64,000 bases of DNA from Azospirillum lipoferum 4B (lineage in GTDB: Bacteria; Pseudomonadota; Alphaproteobacteria; Azospirillales; Azospirillaceae), in assembly GCF_000283655.1 (NCBI RefSeq), contig NC_016622.1, positions 1,252,501-1,316,500 on the forward strand, read 5' to 3'. This document shows positions 48,988 through 61,671 of the stretch, in pieces. The notes beneath the pieces are model-generated. The model did no database searches. It was given only the letters and a program-made list of their open reading frames with translations, and had not been told where the DNA came from. Numbering within the stretch: the stretch's first letter is position 1; every line of letters begins with the position of its first letter. Position numbers and translations under genes: made by a program.

Positions 48988-49709
48988 GCCTGGAGGAGGT
49001 CCGCCGGCGCTTCCCGGCGATGAGCGCCGATGGGACGCCCGGTGAGATGCCCGTTGAGATGATTGACGCGGCGGTGGAGAACGCGGTCCGGTCCAACCGG
49101 ATGGCGCCGAAACACGCGGCCAAAATCCGCGGCGACCACGACCTGAATCCGGAGTTCGGACTGCCGACGACCCTGCGCGAGGCGGCGGTGCTGGTCCCCC
49201 TGGTCGACCGGCCGGAGGAACTGACCGTCATCTTCACCCAGCGCACCGCGACGCTCAGCGCGCATGCCGGCCAGATCAGCTTCCCCGGCGGCCGGATGGA
49301 GCCGGAGGACGACGGTCCCGAGGATACCGCGCTGCGCGAAACGGCGGAGGAAATCGGGCTGGAGCGCGGACGGATCGAAATCGTCGGCCGGCTGGACACC
49401 TATGTCACCCGCACCGGGTTCCGGGTGACGCCGGTGGTGGGGGTGGTGTCGCCGCCCTTCATCCTGACTCCCGACCCGACCGAGGTGGCGGAGGTGTTCG
49501 AGGTGCCGCTGTCCTTCATCCTCGATCCCTCCAATCCGCAGCGCCACAGCCGCGAATTCCTGGGAAAGCCGCGCTGGTTCTACGCCTTCCCCTATCCGCA
49601 GCGCTACATCTGGGGCGCGACCGCCGGCATGCTGGTGAACCTGCGTGACGTGCTGGGTGCTGCCGCACGCGAGGCCGGGGAGGGCGGGGCGTCCTCCGGT
49701 CCGCTCTGA
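48939..49709 (+). CDS. NUDIX hydrolase, CoA pyrophosphatase-type
   Basis: A 256-residue protein whose NUDIX box reads GGRMEPEDDGPEDTALRETAEEIG with the family's REXXEE core, preceded by LSAHAGQISFPGG, the NudL/PCD1 CoA-pyrophosphatase signature. It should cut CoA or related nucleotides. Its start lies 49 bases inside the DUF1285 gene. The N-terminal 70 residues are extra compared with E. coli NudL. Confidence 0.87.
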   Translation: MEQQGLLRAGQAAWRLSLEEVRRRFPAMSADGTPGEMPVEMIDAAVENAVRSNRMAPKHAAKIRGDHDLNPEFGLPTTLREAAVLVPLVDRPEELTVIFTQRTATLSAHAGQISFPGGRMEPEDDGPEDTALRETAEEIGLERGRIEIVGRLDTYVTRTGFRVTPVVGVVSPPFILTPDPTEVAEVFEVPLSFILDPSNPQRHSREFLGKPRWFYAFPYPQRYIWGATAGMLVNLRDVLGAAAREAGEGGASSGPL

Positions 49710-49765
49710 TGTCCGCGGCGACGGCGGTGGAAGAAGCATTGGGAATGGGGTAGCGTCGCCGCGTC

Positions 49766-51016
49766 ATGACCGTCGCCGCACGCCTGTCCCCCCAACCCTG
49801 GATGACCGCGCCCGAAAGCCGGGCGGTGTTCGCCGCCCTCGATGCCGGCGGCGCCGATGCGCGCTTCGTCGGCGGCTGCGTGCGGGATGCGTGGCTCGGC
49901 CGGCCGGTGAAGGACATCGACATCGCCACCCATGCGCCGCCGGAACGGGTGATGGACCTGCTGGAGGCCGCCGGGATCCGCGTCATCCCGACCGGAATCG
50001 CCCATGGCACCGTCACCGCGCTGTGCGGCGGCAAACCCTACGAGATCACCACGCTGCGGCGCGATGTCGAGACGGATGGCCGCCATGCGCGCGTCGAGTT
50101 CACCGACGATTGGGTGGAGGACGCCGCCCGCCGCGACCTGACCATGAACGCGCTGAGCTGCACGCCGGACGGCGCGATGTTCGACCCGTTCGGCGGTCTG
50201 GCCGACCTTGCCGCCGGGCGCGTTCGCTTCGTCGGCGAGGCGCGGCGGCGGATCGAGGAGGATGTGCTGCGCCTGCTGCGCTTCTTCCGTTTCCACGCCC
50301 ATTACGGCCGCGGCGAGCCCGATGCCGAGGCACTGGCCGCCTGCCGCGAACTGGCGCCGCGCCTGCCGACCTTGTCCGGCGAACGGGTGCGGGGGGAGCT
50401 GTTTCGCCTGCTGACCGCGCCCTGCGCGGCGGCGGTCTGGCGGCTGATGATGGGGCAGGGGATCATGGCCCATCTGCTGCCGGAGGCGATGGACACCGGC
50501 CGGCTGGACCGGCTGATCGCCGTCGAGCGCGACCTCGGCATCACGCCCGATCCCACCCGCCGGCTGGCCGCGGTGCTCGACAGCGACCGACCGGGAGCGT
50601 TGCTCGCAGCCGAAGCGCTCCGGCTGTCCAACCATGAGCGCGACCGGCTGCTGGCGCTCGTCGAGCCGCCGGTCGCGCTGGCGCCGACCGACGACCGCAA
50701 GGCGTTGCGCCAGGGACTGTACCGCATCGGCGACGGCGAGCTGTTCGGCGACCTGCTCCTGATTGCCGCCGCCATCCATGACGGCCCGCTCGACCTCACC
50801 GCGTTGCGTGCGGCGATGTCCGTGGCCGGCGACCTGCCGAACCTGCGCCTGCCGATTGCCGGCCGCGACCTGTTGGAGCTCGGCATCCCGCGCGGCCCGG
50901 CCGTCGGCGAGATGCTGAAGCGCATCGAAGGCTGGTGGATCGCCGAGGATTTCCAGCCCGGCCGCGACGCCTGCCTGGAGGTGGCGCGCGGCCTGATCGG
51001 AGAGCGGCCATCCTGA
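49766..51016 (+). CDS. cca: CCA tRNA nucleotidyltransferase
   Basis: A 416-residue class II nucleotidyltransferase. The catalytic head has FVGGCVRDAWLGRPVKDIDIATHA with the metal Asp pair, then RRD and the conserved ARRDLTMNALS segment; a long helical body follows. It repairs or builds 3'-CCA ends of tRNAs. It is 56 bases downstream of the NUDIX gene. Confidence 0.95.
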   Translation: MTVAARLSPQPWMTAPESRAVFAALDAGGADARFVGGCVRDAWLGRPVKDIDIATHAPPERVMDLLEAAGIRVIPTGIAHGTVTALCGGKPYEITTLRRDVETDGRHARVEFTDDWVEDAARRDLTMNALSCTPDGAMFDPFGGLADLAAGRVRFVGEARRRIEEDVLRLLRFFRFHAHYGRGEPDAEALAACRELAPRLPTLSGERVRGELFRLLTAPCAAAVWRLMMGQGIMAHLLPEAMDTGRLDRLIAVERDLGITPDPTRRLAAVLDSDRPGALLAAEALRLSNHERDRLLALVEPPVALAPTDDRKALRQGLYRIGDGELFGDLLLIAAAIHDGPLDLTALRAAMSVAGDLPNLRLPIAGRDLLELGIPRGPAVGEMLKRIEGWWIAEDFQPGRDACLEVARGLIGERPS

Positions 51017-51186
51017 CCCTGGCCAAAAGGGGTGTGAAAAACACATAAGGATGATTATGGAAATTTTGCCGCCATCCGGACCGAGCAGGGCAGTTCCGAC
51101 CTTGCGAATTCGAAAGCAAGAACCGGATAGCCGGCCATGGCCCAGCTTCGCGAATTTCGGGCCGTTCATCGCAACGGAGGATGGCC

Positions 51187-51951
51187 ATGGGACAACTGGC
51201 TGGAAAAATTGCAATCGTCACGGGCGCGAGTTCGGGGATTGGCCGCGAAGCGGCGCTGCTGTTCGCCGAACACGACGCCAAGCTCGTGCTGGTGGCGCGA
51301 CGGATCGGCGAACTGGAACGCCTAGCGCAGGACATCCGGGACATTGGCGCCGAAGCCGCCGTGGTTGCCGGCGACGTCAAGGACGCCGATGTCGCGCGCG
51401 AAGCCGTCGCGGTCGCGATGCGGCGCTTCGGAGGACTGGATATCGCCTTCAACAATGCCGGCACCACCGGCGCCCAGAGCTCGATTCCCGACATGACGGC
51501 AGAAAATTGGCAGGACGTGGTCGACACCAACCTGACCAGCGCCTTTCACGCCGCCAAGCACCAGATTCCGGCGATGCTCGCCCGCGGCGGCGGGTCGTTG
51601 ATCTTCACCTCGACCTTCGTCGGCCATACCGTCGGCTTTCCAGGCATGGGCGCCTATGCGGCCAGCAAGGCCGGGCTGATCGGGTTGATGCGGGTGATCG
51701 CCGCCGAATATGGACCCCTTGGCATCCGTGCCAACGCACTGCTGCCCGGCGGCACCGACACGCCGATGGGCCGGGCGGTGTCCAACACGCCGGAGGCCTT
51801 GGCCTTCGTCCAGGGGCTTCACGCGCTGAAACGCCTCGCCACGCCGCGCGAGATCGCCCAGTCGGCGCTCTATCTGGCGTCGGACGCCTCCAACTTCACG
51901 ACCGGGACGGCCCTGCTGGTCGACGGCGGCGTTTCCATAACCAGAACCTGA
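51187..51951 (+). CDS. Short-chain dehydrogenase/reductase
   Basis: A 254-residue SDR with the NAD(P) motif TGASSGIG near the N-terminus, NNAG, and catalytic Ser with Tyr-x3-Lys in the GAYAASKAG segment. The ATG at 51187 has CGGAGG 6 bases upstream, better spaced than ATG 51181. An oxidoreductase of unassigned substrate. It is monocistronic: the terminator at 51959 follows. Confidence 0.88.
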   Translation: MGQLAGKIAIVTGASSGIGREAALLFAEHDAKLVLVARRIGELERLAQDIRDIGAEAAVVAGDVKDADVAREAVAVAMRRFGGLDIAFNNAGTTGAQSSIPDMTAENWQDVVDTNLTSAFHAAKHQIPAMLARGGGSLIFTSTFVGHTVGFPGMGAYAASKAGLIGLMRVIAAEYGPLGIRANALLPGGTDTPMGRAVSNTPEALAFVQGLHALKRLATPREIAQSALYLASDASNFTTGTALLVDGGVSITRT

Positions 51952-51958
51952 CGGACCA

Positions 51959-51989
51959 GGGCCGCCCGCCAACCAGCGGAGGGCGGCCC
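51959..51989. terminator. Bidirectional terminator between the SDR and ppx
   Basis: GGGCCGCCC pairs with GGGCGGCCC, with CC/GG extended past one mismatch and a 7-base loop (31 bases in all). It lies between two convergent genes, 8 bases after the SDR stop. Confidence 0.7.
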
Positions 51990-52009
51990 GATCCGCATGC
52001 TTGTCCGCC

Positions 52010-53560
52010 CTACTCCGCCGCCTGCGGCCGCAGCGGCTGCACCACGTCGCCCTTCACGTTCATCGCCTTGGCCAGCGCGTCGATGCGGCGCTGAACCGCT
52101 TCACCGGACGGCACACTGCCATCGTCGGGAAGGGTCAGCACAATGCGGCCGTCACCGACCTTCAGGCTGGTCCGCTCCAGCAGAGCCGTGGCGCCACCCG
52201 ACAGCGTGTGGGCGAGGCGGAGTGCCAAGCCCAGCACCAGCGCCTTCATCCCCTGCCCTTCCGTCACCAGGGTCCGCACCGGCGCGGTCAGCGGCACATC
52301 GATGGTCCCCGAATAGCGGGCATGGGCGGCGAGCGCCAGGAAGGCGCGCTCGTCATGGTCCAGTGCCGGGAACGGGTAGCGCAGAACGCGCAGGAAGGCG
52401 TGCTCGGCCCGGTAATCGGGGTGGTCGGCCCAGCCGACATCGCTCAGCAGGCAGGCGGCATGGCGCAGGCGGATGGCATTGTCGTCCTCGCCAGCGAACA
52501 GCCCGGCGGTCCAGGACATCAGCAGAGCCGGGTCGCCCATCCGCACGAAGCGCCTTGCCCAATCAGCGGCCGAGGCCATCAGCGGGTCCTCCCGCTGCCC
52601 CTCCGGCGACAGCAGCGAATAGAGGTGGCCTTCGCGCAGGCCGTAGGCGGAAAACACCAGCTTCGACGGCTGGGCGATGCGCAGCAGCCGCTCCAGCACC
52701 AGCCCGGCGAAGGGCAGCGTGTCGAGCCGGCGGCGCGACCCCGCCATCTTCTCCAGCGACGAGCGGCTCTGCCGGCCGATCAGGGCGGTGAACTCCCGCG
52801 CGTCGGCGGCGGGGATCGTGTAGTGGTGGATGATGTGCAGCGGATGGCCGGACTGCTCCATATGCAGCTTGGCGATGGCGCGCCAGCTTCCGCCCACCGG
52901 GTAGAAGGGCCGGCCCTTCATCGCCGATAGCCAGGGCAGCGATTCCAGCTGCTGGTCGATCAGCTTGACCGGCCCGCCCTTGGAAGCACCGACCTCCATC
53001 AGCCGCAAGGGCCCGAGCGGCAACGTCACCTGCTTGCCGATCACGCCCTGGTCGAGCGTCACCAGTTCCAGGCTGCCGCCGCCGAGGTCGCCGACGAGGC
53101 CGTCGGCGCCGGGGGTGCCGGACAGCACGCCCATGGCGGACAGCCGCGCCTCCTCCTCCCCGCTGATGACGCGGACGGTCAGGCCGGCACGGCGGCGGAT
53201 GGCATCGACGAAGGCGGCGCCGTCTTGGGCGTCGCGCACCGCGGCGGTGGCGATCACGTCCAGCCGGCCGACGCGCATGCCCTGGGCCAGCGTGGCGAAG
53301 CGTTCCAGCGCGGCAAGCCCCTGGCCGACGCCATCGGGGTTCAGCAGGCCCGATTTCTCCACGCCGCGGCCAAGGCCGCACAGCACCTTCTCGTTGAACA
53401 GGGCGAGTGGCGAGCGGGTCAGCCCGTCATAGACGACGAGTCGAATCGAGTTGGACCCGATATCGATCACGCCGACGCGCTCCGCCGTCCCCCCGGCCGA
53501 CGTATTCCATGCTGCGGAAACGTCGCCCGGAACGGCGGCCGCGCGATTGTCCTTGCTCAT
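52010..53560 (-). CDS. ppx: Exopolyphosphatase/guanosine pentaphosphatase (Ppx/GppA)
   Basis: A 516-residue ASKHA-fold phosphatase. VIDIGSNSIRLVVYDGL is the first phosphate loop, GDLGGGSLELV the second. The C-terminal third is the helical HD-like region. It releases phosphate from polyphosphate chains or from pppGpp. The start has GGGAG 8 bases upstream. It is 23 bases downstream of ppk and forms one operon with it, balancing polyphosphate synthesis and breakdown. Confidence 0.93.
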   Translation of the reverse strand: MSKDNRAAAVPGDVSAAWNTSAGGTAERVGVIDIGSNSIRLVVYDGLTRSPLALFNEKVLCGLGRGVEKSGLLNPDGVGQGLAALERFATLAQGMRVGRLDVIATAAVRDAQDGAAFVDAIRRRAGLTVRVISGEEEARLSAMGVLSGTPGADGLVGDLGGGSLELVTLDQGVIGKQVTLPLGPLRLMEVGASKGGPVKLIDQQLESLPWLSAMKGRPFYPVGGSWRAIAKLHMEQSGHPLHIIHHYTIPAADAREFTALIGRQSRSSLEKMAGSRRRLDTLPFAGLVLERLLRIAQPSKLVFSAYGLREGHLYSLLSPEGQREDPLMASAADWARRFVRMGDPALLMSWTAGLFAGEDDNAIRLRHAACLLSDVGWADHPDYRAEHAFLRVLRYPFPALDHDERAFLALAAHARYSGTIDVPLTAPVRTLVTEGQGMKALVLGLALRLAHTLSGGATALLERTSLKVGDGRIVLTLPDDGSVPSGEAVQRRIDALAKAMNVKGDVVQPLRPQAAE

Positions 53561-53583
53561 ACTCAGACTCCCGTCACCCGTCC

Positions 53584-55731
53584 TCAGGACACCGCGTGCA
53601 GCATGAGCCGCGGCGGCGTGCGCTTGCTGCTGAGCGCGCTGCCCCGGCCCGACAGGCTGGGGTTGGTCATGAAGTAATTATGGGCACTGAACGCGTCGGG
53701 GCCAGCCTTGACCCGATGGTACACGCCGTCGGGACCGAGCTTCCAGGTGCTTGCGTCGTCCTTCATGTTGGCGACCATGATCTGGTCCAGCACCTGTTCA
53801 TGCACCGTCGGGTTCTCGATGGGCACCAGCGTCTCGATCCGGCGATCCAGGTTACGGGTCATCCAGTCGGCCGAGGAGATGAAGATCTTGGCCTGGTTGC
53901 TGGGCATGGGATGGCCGTTGCCGAAGCAGATGACGCGGCCATGCTCCAGGAAGCGGCCGACGATGCTGCGCACCCGGATGTTCTCCGACAGCCCCTTCAC
54001 CCCCGGCCGCAGGCAGCAGATGCCGCGGATGATCATGTCGATCTGCACCCCGGCCTGGGATGCCTTGTACAGCTTGTCGATGATGACCGGATCGACCAGG
54101 GAGTTCAGCTTCACCCAGATCGAGGCCGGACGGCCGGCGGCGGCGTGGGCGATCTCCCCCTCGATCAGGTCGGACAGGCGCTGGCGCAGGGTGATCGGCG
54201 CGATGGCGATCTTCTCCAGAACCTTGGGCGTGGCATAACCGGTCATGAAGTTGAACATGACGGCGGCGTCATGGCACAGCGCCGGGTCGCAGGTGAAGAA
54301 GGACAGGTCGGTGTAGATCTTCGCGGTGATCGGGTGATAGTTGCCGGTCCCGAAATGGACGTAGCTGCGCAGCGCCTTCTTCTCGCGCCGCACCACCAGC
54401 GATACCTTCGCATGCGTCTTCAGATCGACGAAGCCGTAGACCACCTGGGCGCCGGCGCGTTCCAGGTCGCGCGCCCAGCGGATGTTGGCCTCCTCGTCGA
54501 AGCGCGCCTTCAGTTCGACCAGCGCGGTCACCGACTTGCCGGCCTCCGCCGCCTCGATCAGGGCGGCGACGATGGGGCTGTCCTTGCTGGTGCGGTAGAG
54601 CGTCTGCTTGATCGCCACCACCTGCGGGTCGCGCGCCGCCTGACGGATGAACTGCACCACCACGTCGAAGGATTCGTAGGGGTGGTGGACGACGATGTCC
54701 TTGTGGCGGATCGCCGCGAAGCAATCGCCGCCGAAATCGCGGATCCGCTCGGGGAAGCGGGCGTTGAAGGGGCGGAAGACCAGATCGGGGCGCTCGTCGA
54801 CGATCAGCTGCTTGGTGTCGGTCAGGCCGATCAGCCCGTCGAGGATGAAGACGTCGTCCGACGCCACGTTCAGCTCATGGCGCAGGAAATCGCGCAGGTC
54901 GGCCGCCATGCCGCTGTCGGTCGCCAGCCGGATGACGCTGCCGCGGCGGCGGCGCTTCAGCGCGCTCTCGAAGGTGCGGACCAGATCCTCCGCCTCTTCC
55001 TCGATCTCGATCTCGCTGTCGCGCAGGACGCGGAAGACGCCGTGCGCCTTGACCTGGAACGGAGGGAACAGGCGGTCGATGAACTGCATCACCACCTTTT
55101 CCAGCTGGATGAAACGGATGTCCGACCCCGGCAGGCGCATGAACCGTTCCAGCTGCGTGGGCAGCGGCACCAGCGCGTCGATATGCCGGCCCTTGACCGG
55201 ATCGTGCAGCTGCAGCGCCAGCGAGAATCCCAGGTTCGGCAGGAACGGGAAGGGGTGGGCCGGGTCGACCGCGATGGGCGTCAGAATCGGGAAGATGTCG
55301 TCGAGGAACCTGGCCTCCAGCCAGTCCATCTCGCCTTCGCTGAGGTCGCTGGGATCGACGACGGAGATCCCGGCCTCGCGCAGCTCGCCCTTCAGGGTGC
55401 GCCACATCGTCTGCTGGCTGTCCATCAATGCGGCGATGCGCTGCTTGACCGCGGTCAGCTGCTGGGCCGGCGTGAGATTCTCGGGGCTGGGCGCCTTGAC
55501 CCCGGCGGCCACCTGCCCTTTCAGGCCGGCGACGCGGACCATGTAGAATTCGTCGAGGTTGCTGGCGGAAATCGACAGGAAGCGCAGCCGCTCCAGCAGC
55601 GGATGGTTCGGATTGGCGGCTTCGTCCAGGACGCGCTGGTTGAATGCCAGCCACGACAACTCTCGATTGATGAAGCGTTCGGGAGCGTTGGGCTCGATGC
55701 CGACCGACTCGAGTTCCTGGAGATGCGTCAC
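53584..55731 (-). CDS. ppk: Polyphosphate kinase 1
   Basis: A 715-residue PPK1. The N-terminus [20 protein letters not shown], the middle [23 protein letters not shown] and the catalytic histidine segment [15 protein letters not shown] are all present. It makes polyphosphate from ATP reversibly. The GTG at 55731 has GAGG 5 bases upstream and gives a normal length; an ORF extension to 55953 is unlikely to be coding. It heads the ppk-ppx operon, divergent from the SixA-like gene. Confidence 0.95.
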   Translation of the reverse strand: MTHLQELESVGIEPNAPERFINRELSWLAFNQRVLDEAANPNHPLLERLRFLSISASNLDEFYMVRVAGLKGQVAAGVKAPSPENLTPAQQLTAVKQRIAALMDSQQTMWRTLKGELREAGISVVDPSDLSEGEMDWLEARFLDDIFPILTPIAVDPAHPFPFLPNLGFSLALQLHDPVKGRHIDALVPLPTQLERFMRLPGSDIRFIQLEKVVMQFIDRLFPPFQVKAHGVFRVLRDSEIEIEEEAEDLVRTFESALKRRRRGSVIRLATDSGMAADLRDFLRHELNVASDDVFILDGLIGLTDTKQLIVDERPDLVFRPFNARFPERIRDFGGDCFAAIRHKDIVVHHPYESFDVVVQFIRQAARDPQVVAIKQTLYRTSKDSPIVAALIEAAEAGKSVTALVELKARFDEEANIRWARDLERAGAQVVYGFVDLKTHAKVSLVVRREKKALRSYVHFGTGNYHPITAKIYTDLSFFTCDPALCHDAAVMFNFMTGYATPKVLEKIAIAPITLRQRLSDLIEGEIAHAAAGRPASIWVKLNSLVDPVIIDKLYKASQAGVQIDMIIRGICCLRPGVKGLSENIRVRSIVGRFLEHGRVICFGNGHPMPSNQAKIFISSADWMTRNLDRRIETLVPIENPTVHEQVLDQIMVANMKDDASTWKLGPDGVYHRVKAGPDAFSAHNYFMTNPSLSGRGSALSSKRTPPRLMLHAVS

Positions 55732-55921
55732 GTCAACCTCTGAAATCTTGGGGCCCCGTCTGCCCTGGGCCGCGATGCGAGGCCTTGGGCAACCGTCATA
55801 TGGTGGGAAGACACAGTATCTCATATGCGTTACGGTTTCAGGACTCCCATTTGGCGATGTTTCGAGCCATATCCCACCCCTCCCCCGCCTCACGGCCTGT
55901 CCAATACGACCGAACCCCGCC

Positions 55922-56440
55922 ATGAAGACGCTGTTCCTGCTGCGCCATGCCAAATCCTCCTGGGACGATCCGTCGCTGGGGGATCACGACCGGCCCCTGA
56001 ACGCCCGTGGGGAGAAGGCGGCGTCGCTGGTCGGCGGCCATCTCGCCAGGCATCACGCCCACATCGACCTCGTCCTGTGCTCGACCGCGGTCCGGGCGGT
56101 GGAAACGCGCAAGCGGGTCATGACGGCCATGGGCGCGCCCTACCCGCCGGTGGAACATGAACGCGGCCTGTATCTCTGCGGTGCCCGCACGTTGCTGGAG
56201 CGGCTGCGCGACGTGCCGGACAAGGTGACCGGCGTGATGCTGGTGGCCCACAATCCGGATTTGCACGAACTGGCGAACGCACTGGCCGGCAGCGGCGATC
56301 ATAACCTGCGCCACGATCTGGCCGACAAGTTTCCGACCGGCGCCTGCGCCGTCCTGGTCTTCGAAACCCTGCATTGGGCGGAGCTGGAGCTTGGCGCCGG
56401 CCGGCTGGCCGATTTTGTGCAGCCGCGTAAACTCTCTTAA
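55922..56440 (+). CDS. Histidine phosphatase SixA-like
   Basis: A 172-residue phosphoglycerate-mutase-fold enzyme with [21 protein letters not shown] at the start (RH phospho-acceptor) and the second His in [10 protein letters not shown]. SixA dephosphorylates histidine phosphotransfer domains; here the substrate could instead be a small phosphate. It is divergent from ppk across a 190-bp gap and is followed by the CYTH-CHAD gene, so it belongs to the polyphosphate cluster. Confidence 0.88.
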   Translation: MKTLFLLRHAKSSWDDPSLGDHDRPLNARGEKAASLVGGHLARHHAHIDLVLCSTAVRAVETRKRVMTAMGAPYPPVEHERGLYLCGARTLLERLRDVPDKVTGVMLVAHNPDLHELANALAGSGDHNLRHDLADKFPTGACAVLVFETLHWAELELGAGRLADFVQPRKLS

Positions 56441-56556
56441 CCTGCGGCGGCGGTTGGAGTATCCACGGAGCCACCTGTTCAATTCCAGGCCGCATTGGCC
56501 ACCGGGCCATTTTGGCCGCCAGGCCATCTCGGCCGGATTCGGGAGGATGCCGACCC

Positions 56557-58161
56557 TTGCCACCCGCCATTCCGCCCGCCAACCCGTCCACCGCCCCCGA
56601 TGCGCAGCCCTCCGCCCCCGCCTTCCGCGAGGTGGAGCTGAAACTCCATGCGGCCTCGGCGGATCTGGCGCGGGTCGCCTCGCTGCCGGCTCTGCTGGCG
56701 CTGGCCGACGGGCCGGCGACGACCCGGCGCCTGCGCACCGCCTATTTCGACACGCCGGACCTGAAGCTGGCGGCCAACGGCGTGGCGCTGCGCGTGCGGC
56801 AGGAGGGCGACCGCTTCGTCCAGACGCTGAAGACGGTCAACAGCGCCAGCCCCGGCGATTCCGCCGCGGTCGCGGTGCGGCGGGAGTGGGACTGGATCGT
56901 CGCGGGCGAAGCGGTGGACCGCGGCGTGCTGACCGATCCCGGCGTCGCCGGTCTGGTGCCGGCGGCGGCACTCGACGAGCTGGACTGCCTGTTCATCACC
57001 GATTTCCAACGCACCACCCTGCTGCTCCGTCCCGATCCGCTGACGGCGGTCGAGATGGCGGTCGACGACGGGCGGGTTTATGCCGGCGGCAAATCGCTGC
57101 CGATCAGCGAGGTGGAACTGGAGCTGAAAGCCGGAAAGGTCGCCAGCCTGTTCGATCTGGCGCTGACCCTGCAGGCCGCCATCCCCATGCGGATCGGCAA
57201 TGACAGCAAGGCGGAGGCCGGGCTTCGGCTGGTCACCGGCAAGGCGCCCGGACCGGTGGAGGCCGAGCCGCTGGGCCTGTCCCCCCTGACCACGGTGGCC
57301 GAGGCCTATCGCCACATCCTGCGCCAGGCCCTGCGCCAGTTCCTCGCCAACGAGGCCTGCGCGCTCGGCGGCAGCGATGTGGAGGGGCTGCACCGGATGA
57401 GAATCGCGCTGCGCCGGCTGCGCACCGCACACCGCCTCTTCGCGCCGCTGATCGCCTCCCCCGAAGCCGACCGGCTGGTGGAGGAGAGCCGGGCGCTGGC
57501 GAAGCGGCTTGGGCCGGCGCGGGGCTGGGACGTGCTGATGTCCGGCGTCGTCGATCCGCTTCTCGCCGACTCCACCGCGCTGCCGGGCATCGACCGCGCG
57601 GCGCTGGAGCGGCTGGCTTCCCTCGCCCGCTCGTCCGGGGCCGGTCCGGCGCGGGAAGCCATGGCGGCGATCCTGGCGCCCGGCTGCACCACCATGGTGC
57701 TGGCGCTCGGCGCGTGGCTGGAGCATGGCCGCTGGATGTCGGAGGCCGAGGGCGACCGCCGCGCCATGCTGTCGGCGCCGGTCGCCTCGCTTGCCGGCGG
57801 CTGGCTGTCCGACCGCATGGCGAAGCTCGGCAAGACGGCCAAGCCGCCGGAGGACGCCAAAGGCCGCGACAAGCTGCGCCGCCGGCTGCGCAGCCTGCGC
57901 TACACCGCCGATTTCTTCCGCGGCCTGTATCCGGAGGCCGCCGCCCTGCCCTTCTTCGCGGCGCTGGAACCGCTGCAGGCGGCGCTGGACGCCGAACAGG
58001 ACGCCGTCACCGGCGCCCGCATGCTGGGCGAACTGAAGGGTGCCGACCCGCAGACCGCCGCCGCCGTCGCCGCCTGGATCGAGCGTCAAGCCGAAAAGCG
58101 GCGCAAGGCCCTGCCCGAGCTGTGGAAGCGCTTCCGCGCCGTGCCGCCCTTCTGGTCATGA
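56557..58161 (+). CDS. CYTH-CHAD domain protein (inorganic triphosphatase-like)
   Basis: A 534-residue protein. The CYTH domain (about 20-215) starts with EVELKL, the ExExK metal-binding motif, and hydrolyses triphosphate or related polyphosphates. The CHAD domain (about 260-534) has the conserved [19 protein letters not shown] helix with His and Arg residues that bind polyphosphate. TTG 56557 is chosen with GGGAGG 10 bases upstream; TTG 56512 is an alternative. Location beside ppk, ppx and the SixA gene supports a polyphosphate role. Confidence 0.9.
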   Translation: MPPAIPPANPSTAPDAQPSAPAFREVELKLHAASADLARVASLPALLALADGPATTRRLRTAYFDTPDLKLAANGVALRVRQEGDRFVQTLKTVNSASPGDSAAVAVRREWDWIVAGEAVDRGVLTDPGVAGLVPAAALDELDCLFITDFQRTTLLLRPDPLTAVEMAVDDGRVYAGGKSLPISEVELELKAGKVASLFDLALTLQAAIPMRIGNDSKAEAGLRLVTGKAPGPVEAEPLGLSPLTTVAEAYRHILRQALRQFLANEACALGGSDVEGLHRMRIALRRLRTAHRLFAPLIASPEADRLVEESRALAKRLGPARGWDVLMSGVVDPLLADSTALPGIDRAALERLASLARSSGAGPAREAMAAILAPGCTTMVLALGAWLEHGRWMSEAEGDRRAMLSAPVASLAGGWLSDRMAKLGKTAKPPEDAKGRDKLRRRLRSLRYTADFFRGLYPEAAALPFFAALEPLQAALDAEQDAVTGARMLGELKGADPQTAAAVAAWIERQAEKRRKALPELWKRFRAVPPFWS

Positions 58162-58334
58162 CCGACCTGCGCTGGGCACCCGTGGCAATGGCGCGCCCGG
58201 CGCATATATCGTCAGCCGGCCGACGGGCAGCGATGCCGCAGCGGTCAGCGCAAGGGCCGCCGCGGGGGCGGTCCGTTTTTCGTCATGCGGCACGGCTGCT
58301 TGCCACTTTCCATCCGGATGGGCTTCGGGTAAAA

Positions 58335-58343
58335 GAACACTCC

Positions 58344-58349
<6 letters not shown>
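58335..58349 (+). promoter_or_regulatory. LexA (SOS) box overlapping the uvrA start codon
   Basis: GAACACTCCATGAAC is GAAC-N7-GAAC, the reverse complement of the box at ssb, base for base. It covers the uvrA ATG (58344). A weak TTTCCA (58307-58312) N17 TAAAAG (58330-58335) pair could place the start of transcription at the ATG itself, giving a leaderless mRNA. Confidence 0.75.
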
Positions 58350-61211
<2,862 letters not shown>

Positions 61212-61226
61212 ACAAACGCAAGCTGA

Positions 61227-61272
61227 GCCGTGTTCTCCCCTGCAGAGTTCGCACTGCATGGGAGAACACGGC
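61227..61272 (+). promoter_or_regulatory. 13-bp-arm hairpin covering the ribosome site of the lipoprotein gene
   Basis: GCCGTGTTCTCCC (61227-61239) and GGGAGAACACGGC (61260-61272) are exact complements; a further five inner pairs (TGCAG/CTGCA) leave an 8-base loop. It starts 15 bases after the uvrA stop. The right arm holds GGGAGAA, the ribosome site of the lipoprotein whose ATG is at 61275. It may end uvrA transcription, block translation, or both. Confidence 0.6.
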
Positions 61273-61274
61273 GC

Positions 61275-61469
61275 ATGAAGACGATTCTGACCGGTGTGGG
61301 CACCGCCCTGGGAGCCGCGCTGCTGCTGGCCGCCTGCGGCTCCGACGGTTCCACCACCAGCACGACGACCACCACGACCACCACGCCGAGCTACGGTTCG
61401 ACCACCGTGCCCCCGGCCCCGTCCGGTGCCACCACCATCGAACGCAGCACGACGACCGAGAGCGAGTGA
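61275..61469 (+). CDS. Very small Thr-rich lipoprotein, unknown function
   Basis: A 64-residue lipoprotein, [21 protein letters not shown], with lipobox LAAC and acylated Cys at residue 21. The mature 44 residues are mostly Thr and Ser with some Pro (run of eight Thr). It shares the STTVPPxPSG-like segment and type with the protein at 3083-3394. GGGAGAA lies 8 bases upstream inside the hairpin. It follows uvrA on the same strand, but it probably has no link to repair. Confidence 0.6.
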   Translation: MKTILTGVGTALGAALLLAACGSDGSTTSTTTTTTTTPSYGSTTVPPAPSGATTIERSTTTESE

Positions 61470-61490
61470 GCCTCCGCTCGACGTAACGGT

Positions 61491-61516
61491 TCTGGCCAGA
61501 TGTTCTGGCCAGATGT
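61491..61516. repeat. Tandem 13-bp repeat containing a palindrome
   Basis: TCTGGCCAGATGT occurs twice back to back (61491-61503, 61504-61516); the TCTGGCCAGA core is a perfect palindrome. It lies 21 bases after the lipoprotein stop. It might be a binding site or a slippage product. Confidence 0.55.
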
Positions 61517-61540
61517 TCCGGTTGCCTCCTGATCGACTTG

Positions 61541-61569
61541 CGGCCGGCCTTCCCTGTGGAGGCCGGCCG
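61541..61569 (+). terminator. 10-bp hairpin terminator before trmFO
   Basis: CGGCCGGCCT (61541-61550) and AGGCCGGCCG (61560-61569) are exact complements around 9 bases. It lies about 70 bases after the lipoprotein gene and about 100 before trmFO and should separate their transcripts. No clear T-run follows. Confidence 0.6.
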
Positions 61570-61671
61570 ATCTGTGTTGGCATGCCGCCGTTTGAGGACT
61601 GTCGTTTTGGCAGCAGACAGCCTAGATTGCGCGCGAATCATCCGCAGTCTTTTGTCTGGAAACTCGTCTCA

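Noticed and set aside
55732-55921. Pho box in the ppk/SixA-like intergenic region
   Set aside because: CGTCATAT and TCTCATAT fragments occur but not as the direct CTGTCAT repeats with proper spacing.
61487-61520. GTTC-spaced repeats considered as an SOS box before trmFO
   Set aside because: GTTC units are 9 bases apart, not 7, and arise from a tandem 13-mer.
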